Origin: an uncultured Planctomycetaceae bacterium
GTDB taxonomy: Bacteria > Planctomycetota > Planctomycetia > Pirellulales > Pirellulaceae
Direction: 5' to 3'
NCBI GenBank assembly: GCA_903927685.1
Contig: CAIYOB010000084.1
Coordinates: forward strand, 1 to 26,802
Length of the DNA stretch: 26,802 nt
A program made the translations under genes and the position numbers. Positions within the stretch are counted from its first letter, which is position 1; each line of letters begins with the position of its first letter. Shown one piece after another: positions 15,450 through 24,042 of this stretch. A model generated the notes under the pieces. It worked only from the letters and a program-made list of their open reading frames with translations. It did no database searches and was not told the DNA's origin.

Positions 15450-16871
15450 ATGCTTCGACAGAATATCTTGATCATCTTCGCGGTCCTCGGGAGCGTCGAT
15501 TCCGCTGCCGCGCAAGACATCAGGCCCAAGGTGACGGTTTTACCGACGCCCTCCCGCACCATCGTGCTCAATCCCGGCAAAGGCTGGGTGCTGTACGGCA
15601 ATGCCGCCGGACATGACCCGCGACTGCAAGCGGTCTCGAACTTGGGCTATCGGCGGTTCGAGTGGGCCGATCTGGAACCCGAGGAGGGCCGCTTCAACTG
15701 GGAACCGATCGAGTCGTTTCTGGCGGGATGGCAGCAATTCGGCAAGCAGGCGGCCTTCGGCGTGATGTGCCTGAATTCGCACACCGCCAAGCCGGACGGT
15801 TACTCGACGCCGAAGTGGGTCTTCGATGCGGGCTCGCCTCGGCGGATCGTCGAGTTGAAGGAAGCGAAATTGCGGACGACCGGGACCCCCGGTGTCAAAG
15901 TCGTACCGACCTTCAACGATCCGGTCTTCCTGGCCAAGTTGGGCAGCTTCCTGGCCGCCCTGGGCCGCCGCTTCGACGGCGATGCGCGGATCGCCTTCCT
16001 GGATATACGTTCCTACGGCAACTGGGGCGAAGGCCACATGCATCCGTTCGGCGGCGAGCCGATCTCGGCCGACGAGTTCCGGCACCATGTCCAACTACAC
16101 CTGGATGCTTTTCGGAAGACGCCGCTCTGCCTTTCCTGCGAGAACCAGCGAAGTCCCCACGTGGCGGTGTACGACTGGGCGGTCAAGGAGCAACGCTGCG
16201 TGGCTCGTCGCGATGGCATTTGCGGCAACAGCGACGGCAGCGAAACCGCGCGGGCCTGGGGGATCTCGCCGGCGGTGTTCGAGCTGTTTGGCCCGTATGA
16301 CCTGCTGAAGGAGCAGGAGTGGTGGTACGGACGCGACAAGGAGAACCGTAAGGGTTACGGCCACAAGCTGGCGGACTGCGTCGAGATCGGCAAGCCCAGC
16401 TACATTGACCTGAGCCGCGGCGGAAAGTCGGGGCTCGAACTGCTGACCGCGGAATCCGAGTTAGTCCAGCGGCTGGCCAACCGCATGGGCTACCACTTCG
16501 TGCTCAGCGAGGCCAGCTATCCCCGGGCGATCTCGGCGACTTCCCCCGCTACAGCGACTTTCCAGTGGCACAATGCGGGAGTCGCCCCAATCTATGTGCC
16601 TTGTCTGGTGGCCCTCGGCTTGCTGGACGCCGAAGGCCGCGTCGCAGCCATGTGTTGGCCGGCGGAGTGCGACCCGCAGGACTGGATGCCCGACAAGACG
16701 GTCAGCGAAACTTGCACGCTGAGTTTCGACGACGCGCCGCCCGGTTCGTATCGGCTGGCCGTCGGCTTGTTCCAGGATCGGCAGGCCGCCGCTCCGTGGA
16801 TCCGCTTGGCGGTCGAAGGCGAAACCGTCCGGGGATGGCATGTCTTGGGCCCGATCAAGATCGAGCCCTGA
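15450..16871 (+). CDS. Secreted DUF4832/DUF4874-type putative glycosidase
   Basis: 473 residues from the ATG at 15450, which has an AAGGAG site 9 bases upstream. Residues 1-20 are a signal peptide ending AAAQD. The mature start VLNPGKGWVLYG, with RRFEWADLEPEEGRFNWEPIESFL further on, is typical of the TIM-barrel part of DUF4874/DUF4832 proteins and of GH42-like beta-galactosidases (the WxxLEPxEGxFNW pattern). FLDIRSYGNWGEGH holds a likely acidic active-site residue in the GNWGE segment. The C-terminal 110 residues (ATFQWHNAGVAPIYVP onward) form the beta-sandwich DUF4832 domain. Predicted to hydrolyse an extracellular glycan; no experimental substrate is known to me. Partner of the preceding gene by spacing. 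Confidence 0.8.
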   Translation: MLRQNILIIFAVLGSVDSAAAQDIRPKVTVLPTPSRTIVLNPGKGWVLYGNAAGHDPRLQAVSNLGYRRFEWADLEPEEGRFNWEPIESFLAGWQQFGKQAAFGVMCLNSHTAKPDGYSTPKWVFDAGSPRRIVELKEAKLRTTGTPGVKVVPTFNDPVFLAKLGSFLAALGRRFDGDARIAFLDIRSYGNWGEGHMHPFGGEPISADEFRHHVQLHLDAFRKTPLCLSCENQRSPHVAVYDWAVKEQRCVARRDGICGNSDGSETARAWGISPAVFELFGPYDLLKEQEWWYGRDKENRKGYGHKLADCVEIGKPSYIDLSRGGKSGLELLTAESELVQRLANRMGYHFVLSEASYPRAISATSPATATFQWHNAGVAPIYVPCLVALGLLDAEGRVAAMCWPAECDPQDWMPDKTVSETCTLSFDDAPPGSYRLAVGLFQDRQAAAPWIRLAVEGETVRGWHVLGPIKIEP

Positions 16872-16968
16872 TGGCTGGTGCGCCGTCGCGGCCGAATGTT
16901 GAGGTGCCTGGGATCGTCACGACCGCGGGACGGGGACTTGTCAGGCGTTCACGGGCAAACGGGCCAGG

Positions 16969-17967
16969 TCAATCCCTGCCCGCGGCCCGGGCGATGCGGC
17001 GCAGATGGCGGGAATGCATATTCAGCGGCACGGCGCACTCCGGCCCGACCACGGCCACGCCGGCGTCCAACGCGTATTGCACCTCGCGGTCGATCTGCTC
17101 GTCCTTGCCCAAATACAGCGTGTCCGGATTGTTGACATTGCCGATCAAGCGCACCCGCCCTGCAGCAATCTCGACGGCGGTCCGGGCATCGTTCTTGGAA
17201 TCGAAATGAAACGCCTCAAAGCCGCTGTGGCAGATATAGTCCAGCCGATCCAGCGTCCGGCCGCAGATGTGCAGGATGACGGGACACGGCAATTGAGCAT
17301 GCAGCCACTGATGGACCGGCAGCAGGTAATCCCGGTACACCGTGGCGCGGCACATGTCCCCGGTCAGGTGGTCGGCCAGCGTCAGGCAATCCGCACCGGC
17401 CTCGACTTGCGCCCGCCCGAACAACACCGCGACGTGTTTCAGCTGGTCGAGGATCCTCCGCAACTGGTCGGGATCATCCAGCACTAGCACGAGAAAATTC
17501 TCGACCCCGAAGAGATGGTAAGCCAAGGTCCACGGACCGAAGACCTTGCCGACCAAGGCGACTTCGTCCCCGTATCGAGCTTTGAGAAGGCGAATCGCCT
17601 GGATTACCGTCTTGGTTGCCGGATGGTCCAGGAACCCCGCCGGGATCTCGATCTGCTCCGGTTGCGTGAACCGATATGGCGGGTGCACGGCGGGCATGTG
17701 GTCGCGGTCCGCCCAATCCACCTGGGCCCCGAACGCCGACGCTTCTTGGACCACCGAGAAATAAGGGGCGATCGTGTCGTAGCCCAATCGCTCGAACCCC
17801 GCCGCCGCCAACGTCGCCATCCGGTCGGCATCCGTATGGACCTCCGGGAAGCCGCATCCGGTCGCCTCCATCAAGTCCAGCGTGGCGATCGACGTGGGGT
17901 TCCCCACGCTGGGCTGGTCCACCGGTTGGCCGCGCAAGGCTGCCAGAAAACGGTCTCTTGGTTTCAT
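16969..17967 (-). CDS. MtaA/CmuA-like methyltransferase (UroD superfamily)
   Basis: 332 residues, with a GGAGG site 9 bases before the ATG at 17967. The fold is that of uroporphyrinogen decarboxylase, but the zinc-binding pattern H-x-C-x(n)-C of methylcobamide methyltransferases is present: His233 and Cys235 in ILHICGRT, and Cys311 in VGPECAVP. These enzymes move a methyl group between a corrinoid protein and an acceptor such as coenzyme M or another thiol. A true HemE would show the N-terminal arginine-rich PVWxMRQAGR motif, which is missing here. No corrinoid-binding protein or reactivase is visible next to it. The gene is isolated, convergent with the DUF4832 gene (97 bases) and separated from the upstream minus-strand gene by 340 bases. 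Confidence 0.8.
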   Translation of the reverse strand: MKPRDRFLAALRGQPVDQPSVGNPTSIATLDLMEATGCGFPEVHTDADRMATLAAAGFERLGYDTIAPYFSVVQEASAFGAQVDWADRDHMPAVHPPYRFTQPEQIEIPAGFLDHPATKTVIQAIRLLKARYGDEVALVGKVFGPWTLAYHLFGVENFLVLVLDDPDQLRRILDQLKHVAVLFGRAQVEAGADCLTLADHLTGDMCRATVYRDYLLPVHQWLHAQLPCPVILHICGRTLDRLDYICHSGFEAFHFDSKNDARTAVEIAAGRVRLIGNVNNPDTLYLGKDEQIDREVQYALDAGVAVVGPECAVPLNMHSRHLRRIARAAGRD

Positions 17968-18307
17968 CGCTGATTGCCTCCGGGAGGATTCGTCCGTCCC
18001 GTTCTACCGCACCGCCGCGCCCGCGCCCAGTCGGCTTGGCAACGCTCACGAAAGTTGCTCGAACTGGCCCGCAAACGTGAAGCGGAGAGTACCCACGAGG
18101 GGATCTGATCGGTCCGCGAAGGCGGGACCTGAGAAGACGGGAGGACTTGATTCCGCCGGAATCCACGCTTGAGCGTGCCAGGCGGGCTCCGCCCGCCAAA
18201 AACGACACGCTGACGCTCGAACGCCAACGAGCGGCGAGCGATGAATTCTCCCCTCGGGGGCTTGCACTCCTCACCATGCACCCCAACACTTACGGTTTGC
18301 CGCCGCA
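17968..18307. other. Intergenic spacer, no gene seen
   Basis: 340 bases between two minus-strand genes. Open frames here have skewed composition and no ribosome sites. Apart from the hairpin cluster at 18164-18233 and the ribosome site of the methyltransferase gene, nothing recognisable is present; no good promoter pair was found. Confidence 0.6.
18164..18233. repeat. Cluster of three short hairpins
   Basis: Three perfect inverted repeats follow each other: CACGCT/AGCGTG at 18164-18177 (loop 2), GGCGGGC/GCCCGCC at 18181-18197 (loop 3), and CGCTCG/CGAGCG at 18214-18233 (loop 8). CACGCT recurs at 18207-18212, so the outer arms can also pair around the middle hairpin. The arrangement resembles REP/BIME-type intergenic repeats. 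An A5 run follows the middle stem on the plus strand, the wrong side for terminating the minus-strand gene. Confidence 0.6.
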
Positions 18308-21049
18308 CTAATCGTCGTCATCGGCGACCAGGTGGACGGCCCACTCGGGATACGGGGCGCCCGTCCCACGCATCGCCCGCCACAGGACGCGGTTCAGCGC
18401 GTCCTCGGGAGCGCGGTCCACCTGCCGGAAGTTCATCTGCTCGCAGGCCAGGGCATCCGCCTGCAGCTGCGGGTCGCCCAGCGACTGGGGATCGCCGTTC
18501 ATCTGGTCCAAGGGGATGTTGCTGGGCAGGGCCGTGAAGGGAGTCAAGTCGGGCGTGTCGGTAAAGCAGTCCCGCATCGGCTGGGCGCTGGCGTCGAACT
18601 GGTTCATCGGCGGCAAGCCCAGGATCTGTTCGATCGTGCGCAAGATGCTGGTCGTATTGTACTGCGTGTTGACGACCGCCCCCCTCCGGGCATAGGGGCT
18701 GGCCACATACGCGGTGGTGCGATAGCCGCTGACGTGGTCCCAGCCGTTCTGCGGATCGTCCTCGATGGCCAGGATCGCCATCTGCGGCCAGAACTTCGAC
18801 CGGCTCAAGCCCTCGATGATCCGGCCGAACGCCAGATCGTTGTCCGCAACCGTGGCGGCCGGCGTCGGACAACCGCGTTTGGTGCCGCTGGTGTGATCGT
18901 TGGGCAGGCAGATCAGGACCAGTCGCGGAAACTCGCCTCGCGCCTCGAACTCACGCAGTTCCCGCAGCACGAAATCGGCCCGATACTGGTCGGGCACGTC
19001 CATTGACCAGCCGACATAGGCACTCGGGGAAATCGATCGCAGCGTCTCGACGGACGGCACGCACTCGAACAGCACCTCGTCACCGCCATCCCTCCACGTT
19101 CGGTAGCACGCCAGGAAGTCCGGCGAACCTGTCCAGGCCGGATCGCGCCAGCGCACGCGAGGCTGCATGAACTCGCCGTAGTTCCGCAGGCTGACGCCGT
19201 GCCGCAGGGCGTTGTCCCACAGGAACCCGGCGGGCGAGTAGGCCAACGCGTCGGCGTCATCTTCGTCCATGCCGTCCGGATAGCTCCGCGGCCATCCGGC
19301 GAATGATTTCTCGATGTAATCGGAGGCAAACGCCGTCGTGCTCCACTGATGGCCGTCGGCACTCAAGATGCCGGCGCAATAGGTGTTGTCCAGCAGCGCG
19401 AACTCGCGGGCCAGCTTGTGCTGGTTGGGCGTGATCCGCTCGCCGAAGATGCAGAGCCCCGGATCGCCGTTTCCTTCGGCCAGGTCGCCCAGCACTTGAT
19501 CGTACGTGCGGTTCTCCTTGATGACGTACACGACGTGCCGGATCAAGCTTGGCTCGCCGATCCGCTCGGGCACGGCCCGGGGCGGCTGATCCGGCCGCGG
19601 CGGCAGTTGGGCCTCGCGAATTCGCTCGCGGTGCAGGTTGTCCCAGACCGTCTGGGAAAGCGCAGGCAGGTCGTCCGCCGCCGGCAAGGGGACCAGCGAT
19701 ACCGAGCCGCGGTACTGATGCGTATTGAAGCCCACCGTTCCGACCGGCGCCGCATCGGGCTTGGTCGCCAGCGGCTGTAACTGGTGGCCCTTGAGATTGG
19801 CGACGCACAGCTGCTGCCGGACGGCGTCGAACACCATCGCCCCGGGGAACCAGCCGACGGGAATCAAGCCCTGCAGTTTGGAATCCTTGTCCTCCGGCTC
19901 GAAGCGGACGACGGCAATGGCGTTCTGCGTGCCGTTGGCGACGTACAAGGTGCGGCCGTCGGGCGCGAACGCCAGGGCGTTGGGCGAAGCCCCGAACAGG
20001 TCGCTGGGAGCGGGCTTGACCCAAATCGTTTCGACTACGGCGTCGGCGGCGGTGTCAATGACGCTCAGTGTGTCGGCCGCGGCGTTGGCACAAACGACGT
20101 ACCTCGCATCCGGCGACAAGGCCAACGCGCTGGAGTGCAGGCCGACCAGGATTTCCGTCTGGCGGCCCGTCGCCAGTTCGATGACCGAGACGCTGCCTTC
20201 ACAGGCGATATGCCGTTCCGGGTCCACCCGCACGACCGTTCCGCGGCCGGCAGGTCCGGTCAGATCGCCCGGCTGCGGGCGGCGGCCGCCCCAGTTGGAC
20301 ACGTAGGCTCGCCCCCCAGCCAGCAGCACATCGTACGGCGCGACGCCCACCGGCCACGTGCGCAACACCTGGCCGGAGCCTGCATCCAGTTCCAGAAGCG
20401 TGTTGGACAGATTGCCGCAGACGTAGATCCGCCGGCCGTCCGTGGAACAGGCCAGCCCCGAGGGGATCTCCTCCTCGCGCCGCGGCGCGTTCGCCAGCGG
20501 CAGCGAAATGCTGCGCGATACGCTCACCGTCCCGTCGGCCGCGACGTCGAAGACCTTGAGATCCCCGTCCACATTGCTCAGTAGCAACTGTGTCCCGTCG
20601 GGAGTGAAGATCAGCCCTGTATAGCTGACTTGCCCCTTGGCACGCGGTTCGATCAGATTCGCGAGCGGAGCGCCCGGGGCCGAGGCTGCCGTTCCCGTCC
20701 GAATCGCGACGCGCTGCTTGATCGCGCCCGTTGCCGGGTCGAGGATCAGCGCTTCCGCCGTCTTGCCGGACACGGCCAGCGACTGGCCGTTGGGCGACAG
20801 GGCCAGGGCTTGCGGCCGCAGGCCCGGCAATTCGACTTGGGTTCCCAGCGGCGTGACGACCTGGTTCACCGGCAAGACGGTTCGGCCGTCCCCTTGCCGG
20901 CCCACCTGTTCCCGTGCGTCGGCAGGACTGGGCGGCGTTTCGCCGGCCAGCGTCCAGCCCGCCGAGCAAGCGAGCATGGCCGCGGGCAGGAGCCAGGAAC
21001 GCCAACGGAACTGCAAGCCGACACCTGTTCTCGACGCGAGGCACATCAT
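18308..21049 (-). CDS. YncE-like propeller / phosphoesterase fusion protein
   Basis: 913 residues from the ATG at 21049. Three in-frame ATGs lie close together (21058, 21049, 21046); GAGGAG abuts the first and is 9 bases from the second, so 21049 is most likely. A signal peptide covers about residues 18-36 (WLLPAAMLACSAGWTLAGE). Residues 74-455 are a YVTN/YncE-type beta-propeller with blades such as LALSPDARYVVCANAAADTL and FAPDGRTLYVANGTQNAIAV. Residues 503-880 are a phosphoesterase/alkaline-phosphatase-like domain, with VVYVIKENRTYDQVLGDL at 506-523 (acidic and Asn metal ligands) and SADGHQWS at 563-570. The family is described as bifunctional YncE/alkaline phosphatase; its substrate is unknown. 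It acts outside the cytoplasm. The open frame extends far upstream across the sialidase gene on the other strand, which is not real. Confidence 0.88.
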   Translation of the reverse strand: MMCLASRTGVGLQFRWRSWLLPAAMLACSAGWTLAGETPPSPADAREQVGRQGDGRTVLPVNQVVTPLGTQVELPGLRPQALALSPNGQSLAVSGKTAEALILDPATGAIKQRVAIRTGTAASAPGAPLANLIEPRAKGQVSYTGLIFTPDGTQLLLSNVDGDLKVFDVAADGTVSVSRSISLPLANAPRREEEIPSGLACSTDGRRIYVCGNLSNTLLELDAGSGQVLRTWPVGVAPYDVLLAGGRAYVSNWGGRRPQPGDLTGPAGRGTVVRVDPERHIACEGSVSVIELATGRQTEILVGLHSSALALSPDARYVVCANAAADTLSVIDTAADAVVETIWVKPAPSDLFGASPNALAFAPDGRTLYVANGTQNAIAVVRFEPEDKDSKLQGLIPVGWFPGAMVFDAVRQQLCVANLKGHQLQPLATKPDAAPVGTVGFNTHQYRGSVSLVPLPAADDLPALSQTVWDNLHRERIREAQLPPRPDQPPRAVPERIGEPSLIRHVVYVIKENRTYDQVLGDLAEGNGDPGLCIFGERITPNQHKLAREFALLDNTYCAGILSADGHQWSTTAFASDYIEKSFAGWPRSYPDGMDEDDADALAYSPAGFLWDNALRHGVSLRNYGEFMQPRVRWRDPAWTGSPDFLACYRTWRDGGDEVLFECVPSVETLRSISPSAYVGWSMDVPDQYRADFVLRELREFEARGEFPRLVLICLPNDHTSGTKRGCPTPAATVADNDLAFGRIIEGLSRSKFWPQMAILAIEDDPQNGWDHVSGYRTTAYVASPYARRGAVVNTQYNTTSILRTIEQILGLPPMNQFDASAQPMRDCFTDTPDLTPFTALPSNIPLDQMNGDPQSLGDPQLQADALACEQMNFRQVDRAPEDALNRVLWRAMRGTGAPYPEWAVHLVADDDD

Positions 21050-21113
21050 CCGCTCCATCTCCTCAAGTTGCTGGGAATCAGATTCCGACGACTGGCGACG
21101 CCGAAGCGGTCGC

Positions 21114-21119
21114 ATTATA
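21114..21119 (-). promoter_or_regulatory. Possible -10 box for the YncE/phosphoesterase gene
   Basis: The minus strand reads TATAAT here, an exact sigma70 -10 hexamer in an otherwise GC-rich divergent spacer, about 65 bases upstream of the start at 21049. The hexamer 17 bases upstream (CACCTC) is a poor -35 match, so the call rests on the -10 alone. Confidence 0.35.
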
Positions 21120-21253
21120 ACGACTGAGACTGCCGCGAGGTGCTCGGCGCGGCTGCGTCGCCGAGGTGCCGGCCCTGCCCGGCCGCGACCGCGTCCGACC
21201 CTTCCGCAGGCCGGAGGGTGATCCAAGTCGTACTCGAATTCCTGGAGACCGCC

Positions 21254-22513
21254 ATGACACGCAGCGACCTTCTTCTCGCCGCTATCCTGCTGACGTTGCT
21301 CGGGCCTGGAGCGAAGACAGCCTGGCCCGCGGAACCCGGGACCGACAGCGGTCGGCAAGGTATGTCCGCCGCCCACGTGACGGCGCCGTTTCAGGTCCAG
21401 GCCGAAGCGATTCGGCGGGAATTGAGCCCGGACTTCTGCTGGTTCCATCCGCGGGCCGCGGCGCTGCCTGGTCTTGGCAAGGATGGCCAGCCCGCGGTGA
21501 TCGTCACGATTCAAAAGCACCTGGGCGTCAGCGACTACTATTCCGGCTTGTACTTCCTGCGGACCGACGATCTGGGCAAATCCTGGACGGGACCGACGGA
21601 AATCCCGGAGTTGGCTTGGCGTCAAGAGCCCAACGGCGAGACGATTGCCGTCTGCGATGTCACGCCCGGCTGGCACGCACCGACGGGCAAGCTGATCGCC
21701 ATCGGAATCAAGCTGCGCTACAGCCCCCGGGGCGGGCAGTTGCTCGATCAGCCCCGGTCGCACGAGTGCGCCTATGCCGTTTTCGATCCGCAGCGGAACC
21801 AGTGGAGTTCCTGGCGGATGCTGGCCATGCCGAACACCGAGGACAAGTTCTTCCTGGTCGCCCCCGGCTGTGTCCAGTGGCTGGTGCAAGCCGACAGCAC
21901 GCTGCTGGTGCCGATCTACTTCAAGGGCCCGACCGGGTCGGACTACCAGGTCACCGTACTCCATTGCAACTTCGACGGCCAAGAGCTGAAGTACCTGGCG
22001 CACGGCGACGAACTGGCCCTCGTCGGCGGACGCGGCCTGTGCGAGCCGTCGCTCGCGAGTTATCAAGGCCGGTACTACCTGACCTTGCGAAACGACGCTC
22101 GCGGGTATGTCACGACCGGCCGGGACGGCTTGCACTTCGAACCGATCCAGGCCTGGACGTTCGACGACGGCCGGGAACTGGGCAGCTACAACACGCAGAC
22201 GCACTGGCTGGTACAGCGCGAGGGCCTGTTTCTGGCGTACACTCGCCGCGGCGCGGACAACGATCAGATCATGCGGAACCGGGCCCCGATTTTCGTCGCC
22301 CAAGTGGATCCGGAGCAATTGCACGTGATCCGCGAGACGGAGCAGACGCTGTTGCCCGAACGCGGCGTGATGCTCGGCAACTTTGGCGCGGCCGCGATCA
22401 CGCCGCACGAATCCTGGGTCACGGATGCCGAGTACATCCTCGGCTCGCAGCCCCATCCCCGCGGTGCCGACGGCACCGTCTGGCTGGGACGGGTCCGGTG
22501 GCTTTCGCCTTAG
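21254..22513 (+). CDS. Secreted sialidase/BNR-repeat-like protein
   Basis: 419 residues from the ATG at 21254, with GGAG 6 bases upstream. This start gives a signal peptide (about residues 5-26, LLLAAILLTLLGPGAKTAWPAEP). The body is a six-bladed-propeller type: FLRTDDLGKSW at 101-111 is a good Asp-box (SxDxGxxW), and later blades include PSLASYQGRYYLTLRNDARGYVTTG. Proteins like this are annotated as exo-alpha-sialidase-like or glycosyl hydrolases, but the arginine triad and Tyr/Glu pair of true sialidases cannot be confirmed by eye, so the activity is open. It is divergent from the YncE/phosphoesterase gene and converges on the DUF1559 gene, with a hairpin repeat directly after its stop. Confidence 0.78.
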   Translation: MTRSDLLLAAILLTLLGPGAKTAWPAEPGTDSGRQGMSAAHVTAPFQVQAEAIRRELSPDFCWFHPRAAALPGLGKDGQPAVIVTIQKHLGVSDYYSGLYFLRTDDLGKSWTGPTEIPELAWRQEPNGETIAVCDVTPGWHAPTGKLIAIGIKLRYSPRGGQLLDQPRSHECAYAVFDPQRNQWSSWRMLAMPNTEDKFFLVAPGCVQWLVQADSTLLVPIYFKGPTGSDYQVTVLHCNFDGQELKYLAHGDELALVGGRGLCEPSLASYQGRYYLTLRNDARGYVTTGRDGLHFEPIQAWTFDDGRELGSYNTQTHWLVQREGLFLAYTRRGADNDQIMRNRAPIFVAQVDPEQLHVIRETEQTLLPERGVMLGNFGAAAITPHESWVTDAEYILGSQPHPRGADGTVWLGRVRWLSP

Positions 22514-22529
22514 CCGCGTCTTCGACAGT

Positions 22530-22580
22530 AACCCGAAACGCCAGCGAGTGGGGGCCGCCCTCTCGCTGGCGCTTCGGGTT
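22530..22580. repeat. Inverted repeat between convergent genes
   Basis: Arms at 22530-22548 and 22562-22580 match as reverse complements at 18 of 19 positions around a 13-base loop; the core is AACCCGAA-CGCCAGCGAG and its complement. It sits 17 bases after the sialidase-like stop and 42 bases before the DUF1559 stop. It could act as a two-way terminator, but neither side has a T-tract. Its sequence is unrelated to the 12291-12357 palindrome. Confidence 0.75.
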
Positions 22581-22621
22581 CCAGTTCGCAACAGTCCGCT
22601 CAAGGCCGCCGCGCCTCGGAC

Positions 22622-23620
22622 TCACCGTCCCAGAGTCTGCGTCTCGCCTGATGCCCGCGTCGCCAGGGCTTGCCAGGTGGCCAGGTCGGTGTCGTTGCTG
22701 GCGGGGCGAGTCGAGCCGTCGACGAGCAGGACGTTGACAATCCCAGCGTGGTAGCTGCGGGACGTAACCGCGGCATAGGTCGGAATCGCCGCAGGCGGTC
22801 CCGGCGCCACGCCCTCGCGAGCGCTGGTCCAGTCGATGTCGTAGGTCTTGCCGCCCTGGACGCAGGTCACCGGCTGGTTCGGTGTGAACACGGCCGTGAA
22901 CCCGGCCTGATGCGTGCGGCCGTCGACCCACTCGGTGTGCCCGGAATCGGACTTGAAGCTGCCCACCCCGCACAAGCTGGACGGGTCCGTGGGAATCGTC
23001 GGCGGAACCGAGCCCGCATCGCGAAAGTAGGGCGTATAGGCTTTCACCTCGGCCAAGCCAATCGTGTTGCTGGTCCCGTCCAGGAAGTCGGCCAGCGAGC
23101 GGGATCCGTTGGGCACGAACGCCCCCTCGCCGCCGCGATTCGAGTTCGCGTCGTACACAAACCAGATCCCCATGTTGATGCCGTAGTTCAGCGGATAGTG
23201 GATCGGCACTCCCGCCGCATCGGTGCGGACCCGATTGTTGATCTCCGACGGACACAAGTACGTCGGCACGCCGAACGTTTTGACCGTGGGATAGAGATCG
23301 TACTTTTGGGTAAAGTCGATTTCGTTTGCCAAGGCCGCCTGTTCGAGGAACGGCAAGATCCGGGCCTGAGCCGACCAGCTGTCCCCGAGCCGGGACGCGG
23401 GCAGCGTCAGGCTGGGCGGAAACACGCGGTACGCGGTTTCGTAATTGTGTAAGGCTACGCCGATCTGCCGCAGGTTGTTGACGCACTGCGTGCGCCGCGC
23501 CGCCTCCCGCGCCGCTTGAACAGCCGGCAGCAACAGGGCCACCAAAATGCCGATGATGGCGATGACCACCAATAACTCCACCAACGTAAAGGCCGCAGAC
23601 CGAGTAGGAACCGAACGCAT
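22622..23620 (-). CDS. DUF1559 prepilin-like protein
   Basis: 332 residues from the ATG at 23620 (AAGGGAG site upstream). Residues 8-35 form a type IV prepilin N-terminus, [23 protein letters not shown], with Glu15 at the +5 position of the processed protein. It is followed by the conserved DUF1559 segment [29 protein letters not shown] and ends with the family tail [13 protein letters not shown] with [18 protein letters not shown]1559 proteins are hugely expanded in planctomycetes and are thought to be exported pseudopilin-like surface proteins; the function is unknown. Residue -1 of the cleavage site is Ala instead of the usual Gly. A promoter is visible at 23720-23748, so the gene is likely transcribed on its own. 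Confidence 0.93.
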   Translation of the reverse strand: MRSVPTRSAAFTLVELLVVIAIIGILVALLLPAVQAAREAARRTQCVNNLRQIGVALHNYETAYRVFPPSLTLPASRLGDSWSAQARILPFLEQAALANEIDFTQKYDLYPTVKTFGVPTYLCPSEINNRVRTDAAGVPIHYPLNYGINMGIWFVYDANSNRGGEGAFVPNGSRSLADFLDGTSNTIGLAEVKAYTPYFRDAGSVPPTIPTDPSSLCGVGSFKSDSGHTEWVDGRTHQAGFTAVFTPNQPVTCVQGGKTYDIDWTSAREGVAPGPPAAIPTYAAVTSRSYHAGIVNVLLVDGSTRPASNDTDLATWQALATRASGETQTLGR

Positions 23621-23719
23621 TTTGCACTCCCTTCCGATTGAAGACGCCCGCCGCGGGCAGTGCCGCACCGCCCGCAACAGAGTCCGTTTTGCAACTGAGA
23701 CTCACTATCGATAAGGGAA

Positions 23720-23748
23720 ATAATACCGGCATGCCGATGGCGGGTCAA
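23720..23748 (-). promoter_or_regulatory. Sigma70-type promoter for the DUF1559 gene
   Basis: On the minus strand TTGACC (23748-23743) is followed by exactly 17 bases and then TATTAT (23725-23720). Each hexamer is one base off consensus. Transcription would start near 23713, giving a leader of about 93 bases before the ATG at 23620. It is the best promoter match I found in the window. Confidence 0.65.
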
Positions 23749-24042
23749 GCGGTTTGGCAAAAGTCGAGAAACCTCGCTCCGGTCTCACCTCGGCCCGTGC
23801 GGGGTTGGGGGCAGAATCAGGGCGGGCAGAAAAATCGAAGGCAGCGCCAGGATGAGCAGGATTACGGGCAGGCCGGCGAGAACACTACGGCGTCGCGTCG
23901 AGCGGCTTGGTCCAGAATTCGTAGGGAACGCATGCCCGATCGCACGGCGGTGGCGTTCCGGGCGGTGAAGCGGGGACTGGTTGGAGGCGACAGGCGGCAC
24001 GCTGTCTTCGACGCACGGTGTCCGAAAGGGCGGTTCCACAGC

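Noticed and set aside
21050..22603. N-terminal extension of the YncE/phosphoesterase frame
   Set aside because: It is antisense to the sialidase-like gene, and a signal peptide and ribosome site at 21049 mark the real start.
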